DNA of 5,465 nucleotides, from NCBI GenBank assembly GCA_902766585.1, contig CACXDV010000209.1, positions 1-5,465 on the forward strand, given 5' to 3'. The DNA is from an uncultured Ruminococcus sp. (GTDB taxonomy: Bacteria; Bacillota; Clostridia; Oscillospirales; Acutalibacteraceae). Below the pieces are notes generated by a model, which was not told the origin of the DNA, searched no databases, and saw only the letters and a program-made list of their open reading frames with translations. This document shows positions 1 through 5,465 of the stretch, in pieces (position 1 is the first letter of the stretch; each line of letters begins with the position of its first letter). Position numbers and translations under genes: made by a program.

Positions 1-15
1 AACAGAACATCCAAG

Positions 16-47
16 AATTGTACATTGCACATTGAAAATTGTACATT
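16..47. repeat. TTGTACA heptamer array, copy 1
   Basis: This stretch is built on a 7-base period. It has TTGTACA at 18-24, TTGCACA at 25-31, TTGAAAA at 32-38 and TTGTACA at 39-45, and is flanked by AA on the left and TT on the right. The 32 bases match 125-156 with one difference (C28 against T137), so it is one of two direct copies 109 bases apart. Each full unit holds the palindrome TGTACA. It lies in non-coding DNA downstream of the carboxypeptidase gene. The structure is read directly; any function is unknown. Confidence 0.85.
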
Positions 48-124
48 AGTTATTTGATGTACGTTTTTTGTTAAATCAGAAAAAAGCGAAGTCTGTTTTA
101 AACAAAAGAACCGAAACACCTGAT

Positions 125-157
125 AATTGTACATTGTACATTGAAAATTGTACATTG
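125..157. repeat. TTGTACA heptamer array, copy 2
   Basis: Units follow a strict 7-base period: TTGTACA at 127-133 and 134-140, TTGAAAA at 141-147, TTGTACA at 148-154, then a partial TTG at 155-157. The array ends only two bases from the carboxypeptidase stop codon (160-162, minus strand). It is the better preserved of the two copies. The 76 bases between the copies (49-124) show no gene, and I found no convincing hairpin there. A role as a 3' UTR element or protein-binding site is possible but not shown. Confidence 0.85.
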
Positions 158-159
158 TT

Positions 160-1302
160 TCATCCTCCTGCAGCAAGGATGAAAAGTCGGCGGAAAATAA
201 AGGGGAGAGTAATTTCATCAACATCCTCATCAGCGATTATCGGGGAAGAGGAAATTACATCTTTTCCTGAAAGGAATTCGACCTTACCTATAGTATCACC
301 CTTTGCTACCGGAGCAGTGACAGATTCCGGCAGAACTATCCTTGTTTCTGCGGAACCTGATTTATCCTTTTCTAAAAGTATTCCTTCAGCAGGTGCGGGT
401 GAAACTTTTACAAAGGGAACTGTTCCTCTTTCGGTCTTAACTGATGCATACGCCTCCACCGGCAGCTTTGGGTTATATATCATGTAATTTGCAAAGCCCG
501 AATCAAGGAGTAAGGCTGCATCGGCAAATCTTTGCTTTCCCGTTGAGCAGCCGAGAACTGCTGAAATTAAGGAAAGTCCGTCACGTTCGGCGGTTGCAGT
601 GATACAGCTTCCCGCCTTTGAGGTCGTTCCGGTCTTCATACCGGTAATACCGTTATAGGTGCGAAGGAGCTTGTTTGTATTTACAAGCTGAGTTTTTCCG
701 CCTCTTAGCTCGGATATTCTTGTGCCGGTATATTTCAGAACGAATTTATGCTTAAGCAGTTCCCTTGTCATAAGGGCTACATCGTATGCGCTGGTAAGGT
801 GACCGTCCTCATCAAGACCGTTGCAGTTTTTGAATACTGTATCCTTCATTCCGAGGGAGGCAGCCTTTTCATTCATCTTTTTGACAAAGGCGTCTTCGCT
901 TCCGGAGATATGCTCTGCAAGTGCAACAGCAGCATCATTTGCGCTTGCGATTATCGTTGCCTTGAGCATATCGTCAACGCTCATTTTTTCACCCGGCTCA
1001 AGCCAGATATCCGAACCACCCATTGATGAAGCGTGTTCAGAGGCAGTTACGGTATCAGTAAGCTTGATTTTTCCGCTGTCAAGAGCCTCCATTACTAAAA
1101 TTACGGTCATAACTTTTGTTATGGAAGCACAGGGGCGTTTTTCATGGCTGTTCTTTTCAAAGAGGACTCTGCCCGTGGAGCTTTCCATAAGCACAGCAGA
1201 GGGAGCCTCAATGTCGTCAGGTGAAACAGCATTAGCCGAAAGTCCTGATGAGCTGTATACAAAAAACGATACCAACAGCAGAATACAAAATAGCTTTTTC
1301 AT
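160..1302 (-). CDS. dacF: D-alanyl-D-alanine carboxypeptidase (DacF/PBP5-type, S11 family)
   Basis: This is a low-molecular-weight penicillin-binding protein that removes the terminal D-Ala from peptidoglycan pentapeptides outside the membrane. All three active-site motifs of the S11 family are present: SxxK as S60-I-T-K63, SxN as S120-A-N122, and KTG at 223-225. Residues 1-25 form a signal peptide, with a KK start, a hydrophobic core and a likely AxA cleavage site after A23-N-A25. Residues from about 278 to 360 fit the C-terminal beta domain of the PBP5 family. The short tail around residues 366-377 is hydrophobic with two arginines and may act as a weak membrane anchor. The 380-residue length is normal. 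The start is supported by AGAAGGAG at 1310-1317, seven bases upstream. It lies 53 bases after map on the same strand, so the two are probably cotranscribed. The symbol follows Bacillus usage; dacA or dacB paralogues cannot be separated from this by eye. Confidence 0.93.
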   Translation of the reverse strand: MKKLFCILLLVSFFVYSSSGLSANAVSPDDIEAPSAVLMESSTGRVLFEKNSHEKRPCASITKVMTVILVMEALDSGKIKLTDTVTASEHASSMGGSDIWLEPGEKMSVDDMLKATIIASANDAAVALAEHISGSEDAFVKKMNEKAASLGMKDTVFKNCNGLDEDGHLTSAYDVALMTRELLKHKFVLKYTGTRISELRGGKTQLVNTNKLLRTYNGITGMKTGTTSKAGSCITATAERDGLSLISAVLGCSTGKQRFADAALLLDSGFANYMIYNPKLPVEAYASVKTERGTVPFVKVSPAPAEGILLEKDKSGSAETRIVLPESVTAPVAKGDTIGKVEFLSGKDVISSSPIIADEDVDEITLPFIFRRLFILAAGG

Positions 1303-1309
1303 TTTCTCA

Positions 1310-1317
1310 CTCCTTCT
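1310..1317 (-). promoter_or_regulatory. Ribosome binding site of the dacF-like gene
   Basis: On the minus strand this reads AGAAGGAG, a near-consensus Shine-Dalgarno, with a seven-base gap to the ATG at 1302-1300. It fixes the start immediately before the signal peptide. No separate promoter is evident in the 53-base gap from the map stop, which supports read-through from map. Confidence 0.8.
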
Positions 1318-1355
1318 ACATATTTCTATGCAGGAGAGAGGGATATTATTCTGTA

Positions 1356-2228
1356 TCAGTAAGCAAGTACCTCATGTCCGTCTTCGGTAACGAGAACCAT
1401 TATCTCCCATTGCGCGGAAGGCTTTTTGTCGGCAGTGTAGACTGTCCAGCCGTCCTCCTTGTCGGTGATTATCCTGTCCGTACCCATATTTACCATAGGC
1501 TCAATGGTGAATATCATACCGGGCACCATAAGCATTTCTTCGCCCTGCTTTGAAACATAGCTTACCCAAGGATCCTCATGGAATTCCAGACCGACACCGT
1601 GACCTCCGATCTCTCTGACGACGCTGTAGCCGTTCTTTACAGCGTGTTCATGTACAGCCTGTCCCATATCTCCGAGAAATCCCCAGGGTACGACCTTTTC
1701 AAGACCTATTTCGACACATTCCTTCACGACCTCAACAAGACGGCGGTTTTCCTCGCTTACGTTTCCGATACAGAACATTCTTGAAGAATCGGAAAAATAG
1801 CCGTTATAGATCGTACTGCAATCTACATTTATGATATCTCCGTCTTTAAGAATGACCTTATCGCTGGGGATACCATGACAGATTACTTCATTTATAGATG
1901 TGCAGACGGTTTTCGGATATCCGCGGTAATTCAGCGGAGCGGGTATTCCGCCAAGCTCTGCCGTTTTTGAGGCAACGAGATCATCTATTTCCTGAGTAGT
2001 CATACCTGCTCTGATGTTTTCGGCAACATAGTCGAGAACAGCAATATTGATTTTTGCGCTTTGTCTTATGCCCTCTATCTGCGCGGGAGTTTTGATTATA
2101 TCATGTTCGGGGGTAATATGCCCCTGACTTTTGATATACTGTATCTTTTCGTCAAACTGCTCATGGCATTTCTTATACTTTTTTCCGCTTCCGCACCAGC
2201 ATGGATCATTTCTGCCAAGCTTACTCAT
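1356..2228 (-). CDS. map: Type I methionine aminopeptidase with N-terminal SEC-C zinc motif
   Basis: This cytosolic metalloprotease removes the initiator methionine from new proteins. In the 290-residue product, the five metal ligands of the pita-bread fold can be placed: D136 (in NVDCS), D147, H210 (in GGHGVG), E243 (in TIEP) and E275 (in QWE). Their spacing closely matches the E. coli enzyme. H118 and H217 correspond to its two other conserved active-site histidines. Residues 5-22 form a SEC-C motif (NDPCWCGSGKKYKKCH), with likely zinc ligands C10, C12, C21 and H22. Such motifs occur in SecA and may help ribosome or protein contact. An in-frame ATG at 2282 would add 18 residues, but it lies upstream of the predicted -10 box. 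The start at 2228 has AAAGAAGG seven bases upstream and begins the protein just before the SEC-C motif, so it is preferred. The dacF-like gene follows downstream. Confidence 0.95.
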   Translation of the reverse strand: MSKLGRNDPCWCGSGKKYKKCHEQFDEKIQYIKSQGHITPEHDIIKTPAQIEGIRQSAKINIAVLDYVAENIRAGMTTQEIDDLVASKTAELGGIPAPLNYRGYPKTVCTSINEVICHGIPSDKVILKDGDIINVDCSTIYNGYFSDSSRMFCIGNVSEENRRLVEVVKECVEIGLEKVVPWGFLGDMGQAVHEHAVKNGYSVVREIGGHGVGLEFHEDPWVSYVSKQGEEMLMVPGMIFTIEPMVNMGTDRIITDKEDGWTVYTADKKPSAQWEIMVLVTEDGHEVLAY

Positions 2229-2235
2229 TTTCAGA

Positions 2236-2243
2236 CCTTCTTT
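2236..2243 (-). promoter_or_regulatory. Ribosome binding site that decides the map start
   Basis: The minus strand reads AAAGAAGG with seven bases to the ATG at 2228-2226. This supports the 290-residue product over a longer frame starting at 2282, which has no leader transcript if the -10 box at 2279-2274 is used. Confidence 0.75.
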
Positions 2244-2273
2244 AAAAATACATTTCGGTTTTCCGATATTCCC

Positions 2274-2302
2274 ATTATACACAAATAATCAAAAAAAGTA
2301 AA
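2274..2302 (-). promoter_or_regulatory. Predicted sigma-A promoter of map
   Basis: On the minus strand there is a perfect -10 box TATAAT (2279-2274). A 4-of-6 -35 box TTTACT (2302-2297) lies upstream with a 17-base spacer. The expected transcription start is near 2267, giving a leader of about 39 bases that contains the Shine-Dalgarno. This is a consensus match only. Confidence 0.65.
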
Positions 2303-2325
2303 GTATGACAGATGTATATGAATTC

Positions 2326-2354
2326 TTGTAATGAAGAAAAGAATATTGTATAAT
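2326..2354 (+). promoter_or_regulatory. Predicted sigma-A promoter of the plus-strand gene pair
   Basis: TTGTAA (2326-2331) and a perfect TATAAT (2349-2354) are separated by exactly 17 bases. The expected start of transcription is near 2360-2362, which would place the GAGGTG ribosome site at the very 5' end of the message. An overlapping alternative is ATGACA (2305-2310) with TGTAAT (2327-2332) and a 16-base spacer. It is 5 of 6 in both boxes and would give a leader of about 35 bases. Sequence alone does not decide which is used. Confidence 0.65.
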
Positions 2355-2360
2355 AATATT

Positions 2361-2366
2361 GAGGTG
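2361..2366 (+). promoter_or_regulatory. Ribosome binding site of the TIGR04076-family gene
   Basis: GAGGTG lies seven bases before the ATG at 2374. The same GAGGTG core precedes the next gene (2694-2699), so both genes of the pair have similar, good initiation signals. Confidence 0.75.
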
Positions 2367-2373
2367 AGCGCAT

Positions 2374-2691
2374 ATGAAAAATGTAAGGATAACTGTAATG
2401 AAAAAGGTGTGTCATACCGATTTGATGGAAAGGTATGAAAATCCCATAGAGCATGCCTGTGATATGCAGGTGGGACAGGTATTTATTTCTGCTGATATGA
2501 AGCGTCCGGAGGGATTGTGTGAAAGTGCATGGGAGAGTATGTCTGCCTTTGTTATGACGCTTGCCTGCGGAGGAGAGGATATTTATGACGGATGGATGAA
2601 GAATAGACGCTCTGCCATGATATCCTGCAATGACGGCTTTCGTCCCGTAAGCTTTCTGCTTGAGGCAGTTGACGGGGAAAATAATACATAA
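2374..2691 (+). CDS. TIGR04076-family small protein, function unknown
   Basis: This 105-residue protein resembles the TIGR04076 family of small anaerobe proteins; I recognise this from memory of the family pattern, not a search. Characteristic stretches are YENPIEHACD (21-30), EGLCESAWESM (46-56) and DGWMKN (72-77), followed by SAMISCNDGFRPVSF (80-94). It has five cysteines (C13, C29, C49, C65, C85) plus H14 and H27. Several of the cysteines sit in the strongest conserved blocks, so metal or cluster binding is plausible but unproven. There is no signal peptide or membrane segment, so it is probably cytosolic. It is first in a two-gene plus-strand unit with its own promoter, and the next gene starts 13 bases after its stop. 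The family has no established function that I know of. Confidence 0.85.
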   Translation: MKNVRITVMKKVCHTDLMERYENPIEHACDMQVGQVFISADMKRPEGLCESAWESMSAFVMTLACGGEDIYDGWMKNRRSAMISCNDGFRPVSFLLEAVDGENNT

Positions 2692-2693
2692 AT

Positions 2694-2699
2694 GAGGTG
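2694..2699 (+). promoter_or_regulatory. Ribosome binding site of the zinc-ribbon protein gene
   Basis: GAGGTG lies five bases before the ATG at 2705, inside the 13-base gap after the preceding stop codon. It fixes the start and supports translation from a shared message with the upstream gene. Confidence 0.75.
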
Positions 2700-2704
2700 A
2701 AAAC

Positions 2705-3583
2705 ATGAAGTATTCGGATAAGCTGAACGGCTACTGGGAAGAGGGTTATCACTATTATCTTGAATTTCGTGATGAAAAGCTTACTGTAAGGGGCTATGAC
2801 AGGGGAATAAGGCTTGAAACTGTTGTAAGCTATGATGCAGACAGGCTGGAATCAGGCGAGAGAACGGTCATTTCACTTGAGAATAATGTTCTGTCACGCA
2901 CATGGGACGGTGAAATGATGACGGAGATAAAGGAGCTTGCTTATGAAAACGGTGAGCTTAAATTCCTTTATTATTATACTATAATGGGAGAAACGCTTTA
3001 TACTCTTACCAAAAAGGAAAACGGTCCATTCGACCATATCATTATCAGAGATGATGAATATATCGGAAGGCTTCAGGGAAGATGGGAGGAATGGACAAGA
3101 AACGGTAAGGGCAGAAATCCCATGATAATCAGCGGGAATACAGTAAGCTGGGTAGGCGGAGGCGGAGAATTTCATGTTGTGAGCTATAAGTATGCGCCGG
3201 AAAAGGTATATATTGTTCCCTTTGACCTTACAAGAGGGGATTTCGGAGCATTTACAAATATAGAAGTCCTTCCGGATATGCTTACGACAACTATGATGGT
3301 CTGTGATATGAGTATGCCACTGTCGGTTTTTGCGCGGGAGGATATGCTTGATAAAATAGAGGTACCCGGAGTGGCTTTGCGTCCCGCCAGAAATACAATG
3401 ATATGTGAGCCGGCAATGCCTTTAATGAAAACGGATGAAGGAAGCATGAAGGGGTTTCTTGAAATGATGGATATGAAAAAGGTGAATGAAGCCCGTGAAA
3501 ATGCAGAATACTGTTCATCCTGCGGTATCAGACTGCCGGCGGAAAAGCCGAAATTCTGTCCTGAATGTGGTACGAAGCTTTAA
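2705..3583 (+). CDS. Uncharacterised protein with duplicated beta-rich domain and C-terminal zinc ribbon
   Basis: I do not recognise the main body of this 292-residue protein. Its C-terminus (about 268-292) is a clear zinc ribbon with C270-x2-C273 and C285-x2-C288, of the common double-CxxC type often found at the ends of bacterial proteins. The rest appears to hold two related units. LNGYWEE (7-13) and LQGRWEE (123-129) open each unit, 116 residues apart. Each is followed by alternating polar and hydrophobic segments, and they end in roughly similar stretches (KKENGPFDHI at 103-112; REDMLDKI at 211-218). The short strand pattern and the opening GxW recall lipocalin-like or small beta-barrel folds, but this is inference. 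A charged, methionine-rich linker (about 240-267) precedes the ribbon. There is no signal peptide or membrane helix, so it is likely cytosolic. It is probably cotranscribed with the TIGR04076 gene and is followed directly by a strong terminator. Confidence 0.88.
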   Translation: MKYSDKLNGYWEEGYHYYLEFRDEKLTVRGYDRGIRLETVVSYDADRLESGERTVISLENNVLSRTWDGEMMTEIKELAYENGELKFLYYYTIMGETLYTLTKKENGPFDHIIIRDDEYIGRLQGRWEEWTRNGKGRNPMIISGNTVSWVGGGGEFHVVSYKYAPEKVYIVPFDLTRGDFGAFTNIEVLPDMLTTTMMVCDMSMPLSVFAREDMLDKIEVPGVALRPARNTMICEPAMPLMKTDEGSMKGFLEMMDMKKVNEARENAEYCSSCGIRLPAEKPKFCPECGTKL

Positions 3584-3589
3584 TAAAAT

Positions 3590-3628
3590 ATCCCCGTATG
3601 CCGGAAAAGACATACGGGGATTTTTTTT
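3590..3628 (+). terminator. Intrinsic terminator of the plus-strand pair, possibly bidirectional
   Basis: A perfect 11-base-pair stem (3590-3600 with 3611-3621) containing four consecutive C-G pairs encloses a 10-base loop. The last stem base begins a run of eight T (3621-3628). It starts six bases after the stop of the zinc-ribbon gene. On the minus strand the same stem is followed by a looser T-rich run (ATTTTATT), so it could also end the thrS-nth transcript. The T-run overlaps the nth stop codon at 3627-3629. Confidence 0.93.
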
Positions 3629-4256
3629 ACTTATTGTATGAATCGCAGATATCCTTTAGGCAGCAGTTTTCGCAGTCGGGTTTTCTTGCGCTGCAAACTG
3701 CACGGCCATGAAGAACAAGGCGGTGACAAAAATCGTTTGATTCTTCGGGAGGGAGAAGCTCTCTTAAAAGCTTTTCGATTTTTACAGCATCCTTGCTTTG
3801 ATGAAAGCCAAGTCTTGATGTTATCCTGATACAGTGAGTATCGACTACAACAGCCGGTTTTCCGAAGATATCACCGACAACGAGGTTAGCGGTTTTTCTT
3901 CCTATGCCGGGAAGCTTAACAAGTTCCTCGATAGTGTCGGGAACAGTACCGTTATATTCATCACAAAGCATTTTAGTCATAGCGGAGATATCTCTTGCTT
4001 TGGTTTTATAAAGTCCGCAGGATTTTATATAATTCTCAATTTCTTCCGGCTCAGCTTCGGAAAAGCTCTGAGCGTCGGGAAATTTTTCAAACAGCGCAGG
4101 AGTTACCATATTTACTCTTTTGTCTGTACACTGTGCAGCGAGCCTTGTTGCGATAAGAAGCTGCAGAGGATCGGTATAGACCAGGGAGCAGAGCGCATCG
4201 GGATATTCTTTTTTAAGAAGCTCAACGGCAGCCTCTGCTTTTTCCTTTAGTGTCAT
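3627..4256 (-). CDS. nth: Endonuclease III (DNA glycosylase/AP lyase)
   Basis: This base-excision repair enzyme removes oxidised pyrimidines and cuts at abasic sites. The helix-hairpin-helix is LPGIGRKTA (115-123), with the catalytic lysine K121; the catalytic aspartate is D139 in VVVDTH. The C-terminal 4Fe-4S loop has the exact family spacing C188-x6-C195-x2-C198-x5-C204, with one extra cysteine at C199. The AAQCTD segment (40-45) matches the conserved substrate-pocket region of the family. At 209 residues it is of normal length and complete. The start is firm because an in-frame TAA (4259-4257) lies directly before the ATG. The ribosome site is GGGGTGAGG (4268-4260). It begins 27 bases after the thrS stop on the same strand, so it probably shares the thrS transcript. 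It converges with the plus-strand pair, and the last codons run up to the shared terminator. Confidence 0.96.
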   Translation of the reverse strand: MTLKEKAEAAVELLKKEYPDALCSLVYTDPLQLLIATRLAAQCTDKRVNMVTPALFEKFPDAQSFSEAEPEEIENYIKSCGLYKTKARDISAMTKMLCDEYNGTVPDTIEELVKLPGIGRKTANLVVGDIFGKPAVVVDTHCIRITSRLGFHQSKDAVKIEKLLRELLPPEESNDFCHRLVLHGRAVCSARKPDCENCCLKDICDSYNK

Positions 4257-4259
4257 TTA

Positions 4260-4268
4260 CCTCACCCC
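4260..4268 (-). promoter_or_regulatory. Ribosome binding site of nth
   Basis: The minus strand reads GGGGTGAGG, ending three bases before the ATG at 4256-4254. The GGGGTG half gives a six-base spacing closer to usual. The in-frame stop TAA fills the gap, which excludes any longer nth product. Confidence 0.6.
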
Positions 4269-4283
4269 ATACATTTTGATCTG

Positions 4284-5465
4284 TCAGTCTTTTTTCTTTG
4301 AATTGATTTCCTCTTCTGCCATAGCAATGAAGCTATCAATAGTCATTGCACCCATATTGACATTCTTTCTGTTACGAACAGAAACAGTACCCTCTTCAAT
4401 TTCCTTATTGCCGATAACCAGCATATAGGGGATCTTCTCAAGCTGCGCTTCTCTGATTTTGTAGCCGATCTTTTCATTTCTGAGGTCTGTTGCTGCCCTG
4501 ATACCCTTTTTAAGCAGCTCTGCTTCGATTTCCTTAGCCTTGTCTGAAAGGTTTTCGCTGAGGGGCATTACCCTTACCTGTTCGGGCATGAGCCACATGG
4601 GGAGTGCGCCTGCAAAACGCTCAAGCATATATGCAAGTGTTCTTTCAAAGCAGCCGAGTGATGTTCTGTGAATGATATAGGGGAGCTTTTTCTGTCCGTC
4701 CGTATCAATGTAATACATACCGAATTTTTCCGCAAGAAGCATATCGATCTGGATAGTAACGATAGTATCCTCCTTGCCGAATACATTTTTGTACTGTATA
4801 TCGAGCTTCGGACCGTAGAAAGCTGCTTCGTCAATACCTATCTCATAATCAAGTCCGATATCGTCAAGTATCTCCTTCATAGCGCCCTGAGCATGATCCC
4901 ACTGTTCCTTTGTACCCTCATATTTGTTATTGGGGTTAGACGGATCCCACTGAGAGAAGCGGAAGGAGCAGTTTTCAAGAAGACCGACAGTATCGAGGAA
5001 ATATTTAGCAAGCTCAAGACAGCCTCTGAATTCATCAGCAAGCTGATCCGGGCGGATAATATAGTGTCCCTCGGAAATAGTAAACTGTCTTACTCTGATA
5101 AGACCATGCATTTCGCCTGATGCTTCATTACGGAAAAGAGTTGATGTTTCCGTAAGGCGCATTGGAAGCTCACGGTATGAACGCTGTTTATTGAGAAATA
5201 CCTGATACTGGAAGGGGCAGGTCATAGGTCTGAGAGCGAAGCATTCCTTTGTTTCGTCATCGGGATCGCCTAAAACGAACATTCCGTCAAGATAGTGATC
5301 CCAGTGACCTGAGATCTTATAAAGCTCACGCTTTGCGAAAAGCGGAGTTTTTGTAAGCTGACATCCCTTTGACTGTTCAACATCCTCGACCCAGCGCTGG
5401 AGAAGCTGTATAACTCTTGCGCCCTTGGGAAGAAGTATCGGGAGTCCCTGACCTACATAATCAAC
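4284..5465 (-). CDS. thrS: Threonyl-tRNA synthetase, C-terminal 393 residues (gene cut by window edge)
   Basis: This class II synthetase charges tRNA-Thr. The frame stays open to 5465, so the ATG at 5282 is an internal methionine and the true start lies outside the window. The visible part opens in the catalytic domain with VDYVGQGLPILLPKG. In fragment numbering, the three zinc ligands that bind threonine are C83 (in PMTCPF), H134 (in SEGHY) and H266 (in YIIHRTS). C83 and H134 are 51 residues apart, as in E. coli. Motif 2 is FRNEASGEMHGLIRVRQF (about 111-128) and motif 3 includes LGCFER (270-275). The last hundred or so residues form the anticodon-binding domain, including DLRNEKIGYKIRE. PMTCPFQYQVF replaces the usual PMNCPGH segment, marking a divergent clostridial-type ThrRS rather than damage. 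The N-terminal TGS and editing regions cannot be assessed. nth follows 27 bases downstream. Confidence 0.96.
   Translation of the reverse strand, partial: VDYVGQGLPILLPKGARVIQLLQRWVEDVEQSKGCQLTKTPLFAKRELYKISGHWDHYLDGMFVLGDPDDETKECFALRPMTCPFQYQVFLNKQRSYRELPMRLTETSTLFRNEASGEMHGLIRVRQFTISEGHYIIRPDQLADEFRGCLELAKYFLDTVGLLENCSFRFSQWDPSNPNNKYEGTKEQWDHAQGAMKEILDDIGLDYEIGIDEAAFYGPKLDIQYKNVFGKEDTIVTIQIDMLLAEKFGMYYIDTDGQKKLPYIIHRTSLGCFERTLAYMLERFAGALPMWLMPEQVRVMPLSENLSDKAKEIEAELLKKGIRAATDLRNEKIGYKIREAQLEKIPYMLVIGNKEIEEGTVSVRNRKNVNMGAMTIDSFIAMAEEEINSKKKD

Noticed and set aside
64..85. Six-T, ten-base loop, six-A inverted repeat as a terminator for the dacF-like gene
   Set aside because: The stem is A-T only and would be unstable. 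I see no convincing intrinsic terminator in 1-159, so the end of this transcript is left unassigned.
16..157. CRISPR array
   Set aside because: There are only two copies, and they are built of 7-base tandem units. The single spacer is 77 bases, and no cas gene is nearby.
68..487. Plus-strand open frame of 139 codons
   Set aside because: Most of it is antisense to the carboxypeptidase gene, whose motifs prove the other strand. There is no ribosome site and no recognisable family.
821..1390. Plus-strand open frame of 189 codons
   Set aside because: It is antisense to the dacF-like gene and the end of map. The composition looks like a shadow frame and no domain is visible.
2229..2282. Longer map product starting at 2282 (18 extra residues)
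   Set aside because: That ATG lies upstream of the predicted -10 box, while the 2228 ATG has a well-placed ribosome site and begins just before the SEC-C motif.
2275..2706. Minus-strand open frame of 143 codons
   Set aside because: It is opposite the TIGR04076 gene, which has conserved blocks, a promoter and a ribosome site. The antisense product has no recognisable features.
4257..4274. Five-codon upstream reading frame (MYGVR) before nth as a regulatory leader
   Set aside because: It overlaps the ribosome site of nth and has no ribosome site of its own that I can see; it is most likely chance.
4668..5120. Plus-strand open frame of 150 codons
   Set aside because: It is entirely antisense to thrS, whose catalytic motifs are clear.

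Overview
The window looks like a core-genome stretch from a Clostridia-class Bacillota, probably Ruminococcus-like (Oscillospirales). The base composition is moderate in GC. Shine-Dalgarno sites are strong (AGAAGGAG, GAGGTG) and promoters are sigma-A-like. The methionine aminopeptidase has an N-terminal SEC-C zinc motif, the threonyl-tRNA synthetase is of a type familiar from gut Clostridia, and there is a TIGR04076-type small protein. The organism is inferred from these family features, not from a database search.

Layout, left to right. Bases 1-159 hold no gene, but carry two arrays of a 7-base repeat (TTGTACA and variants). Next, on the minus strand, lies a probable two-gene unit: map (SEC-C type I methionine aminopeptidase, 2228-1356) followed 53 bases downstream by dacF-like D-Ala-D-Ala carboxypeptidase (1302-160). 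Between 2229 and 2373 two promoters stand back to back, one for map and one for a plus-strand pair. That pair is a 105-residue TIGR04076-family protein (2374-2691) and, 13 bases later, a 292-residue protein of unknown function with an apparent internal duplication and a C-terminal zinc ribbon (2705-3583). A strong intrinsic terminator (3590-3628) closes the pair, and its T-tract overlaps the stop codon of the convergent gene. The right side is minus strand again: thrS (partial, entering at 5465 and ending at 4284) and, 27 bases downstream, nth (endonuclease III, 4256-3627), probably one transcript.

Functionally, four of the six genes are housekeeping: threonyl-tRNA charging, base-excision repair, N-terminal methionine removal and peptidoglycan trimming. 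The plus-strand pair, with its own promoter and terminator between two minus-strand units, is the only part of unknown function. I see no CRISPR array, transposase, phage gene, tRNA or rRNA, and no strong evidence for a new biological system. The least explained items are the uncharacterised pair and the heptamer arrays.
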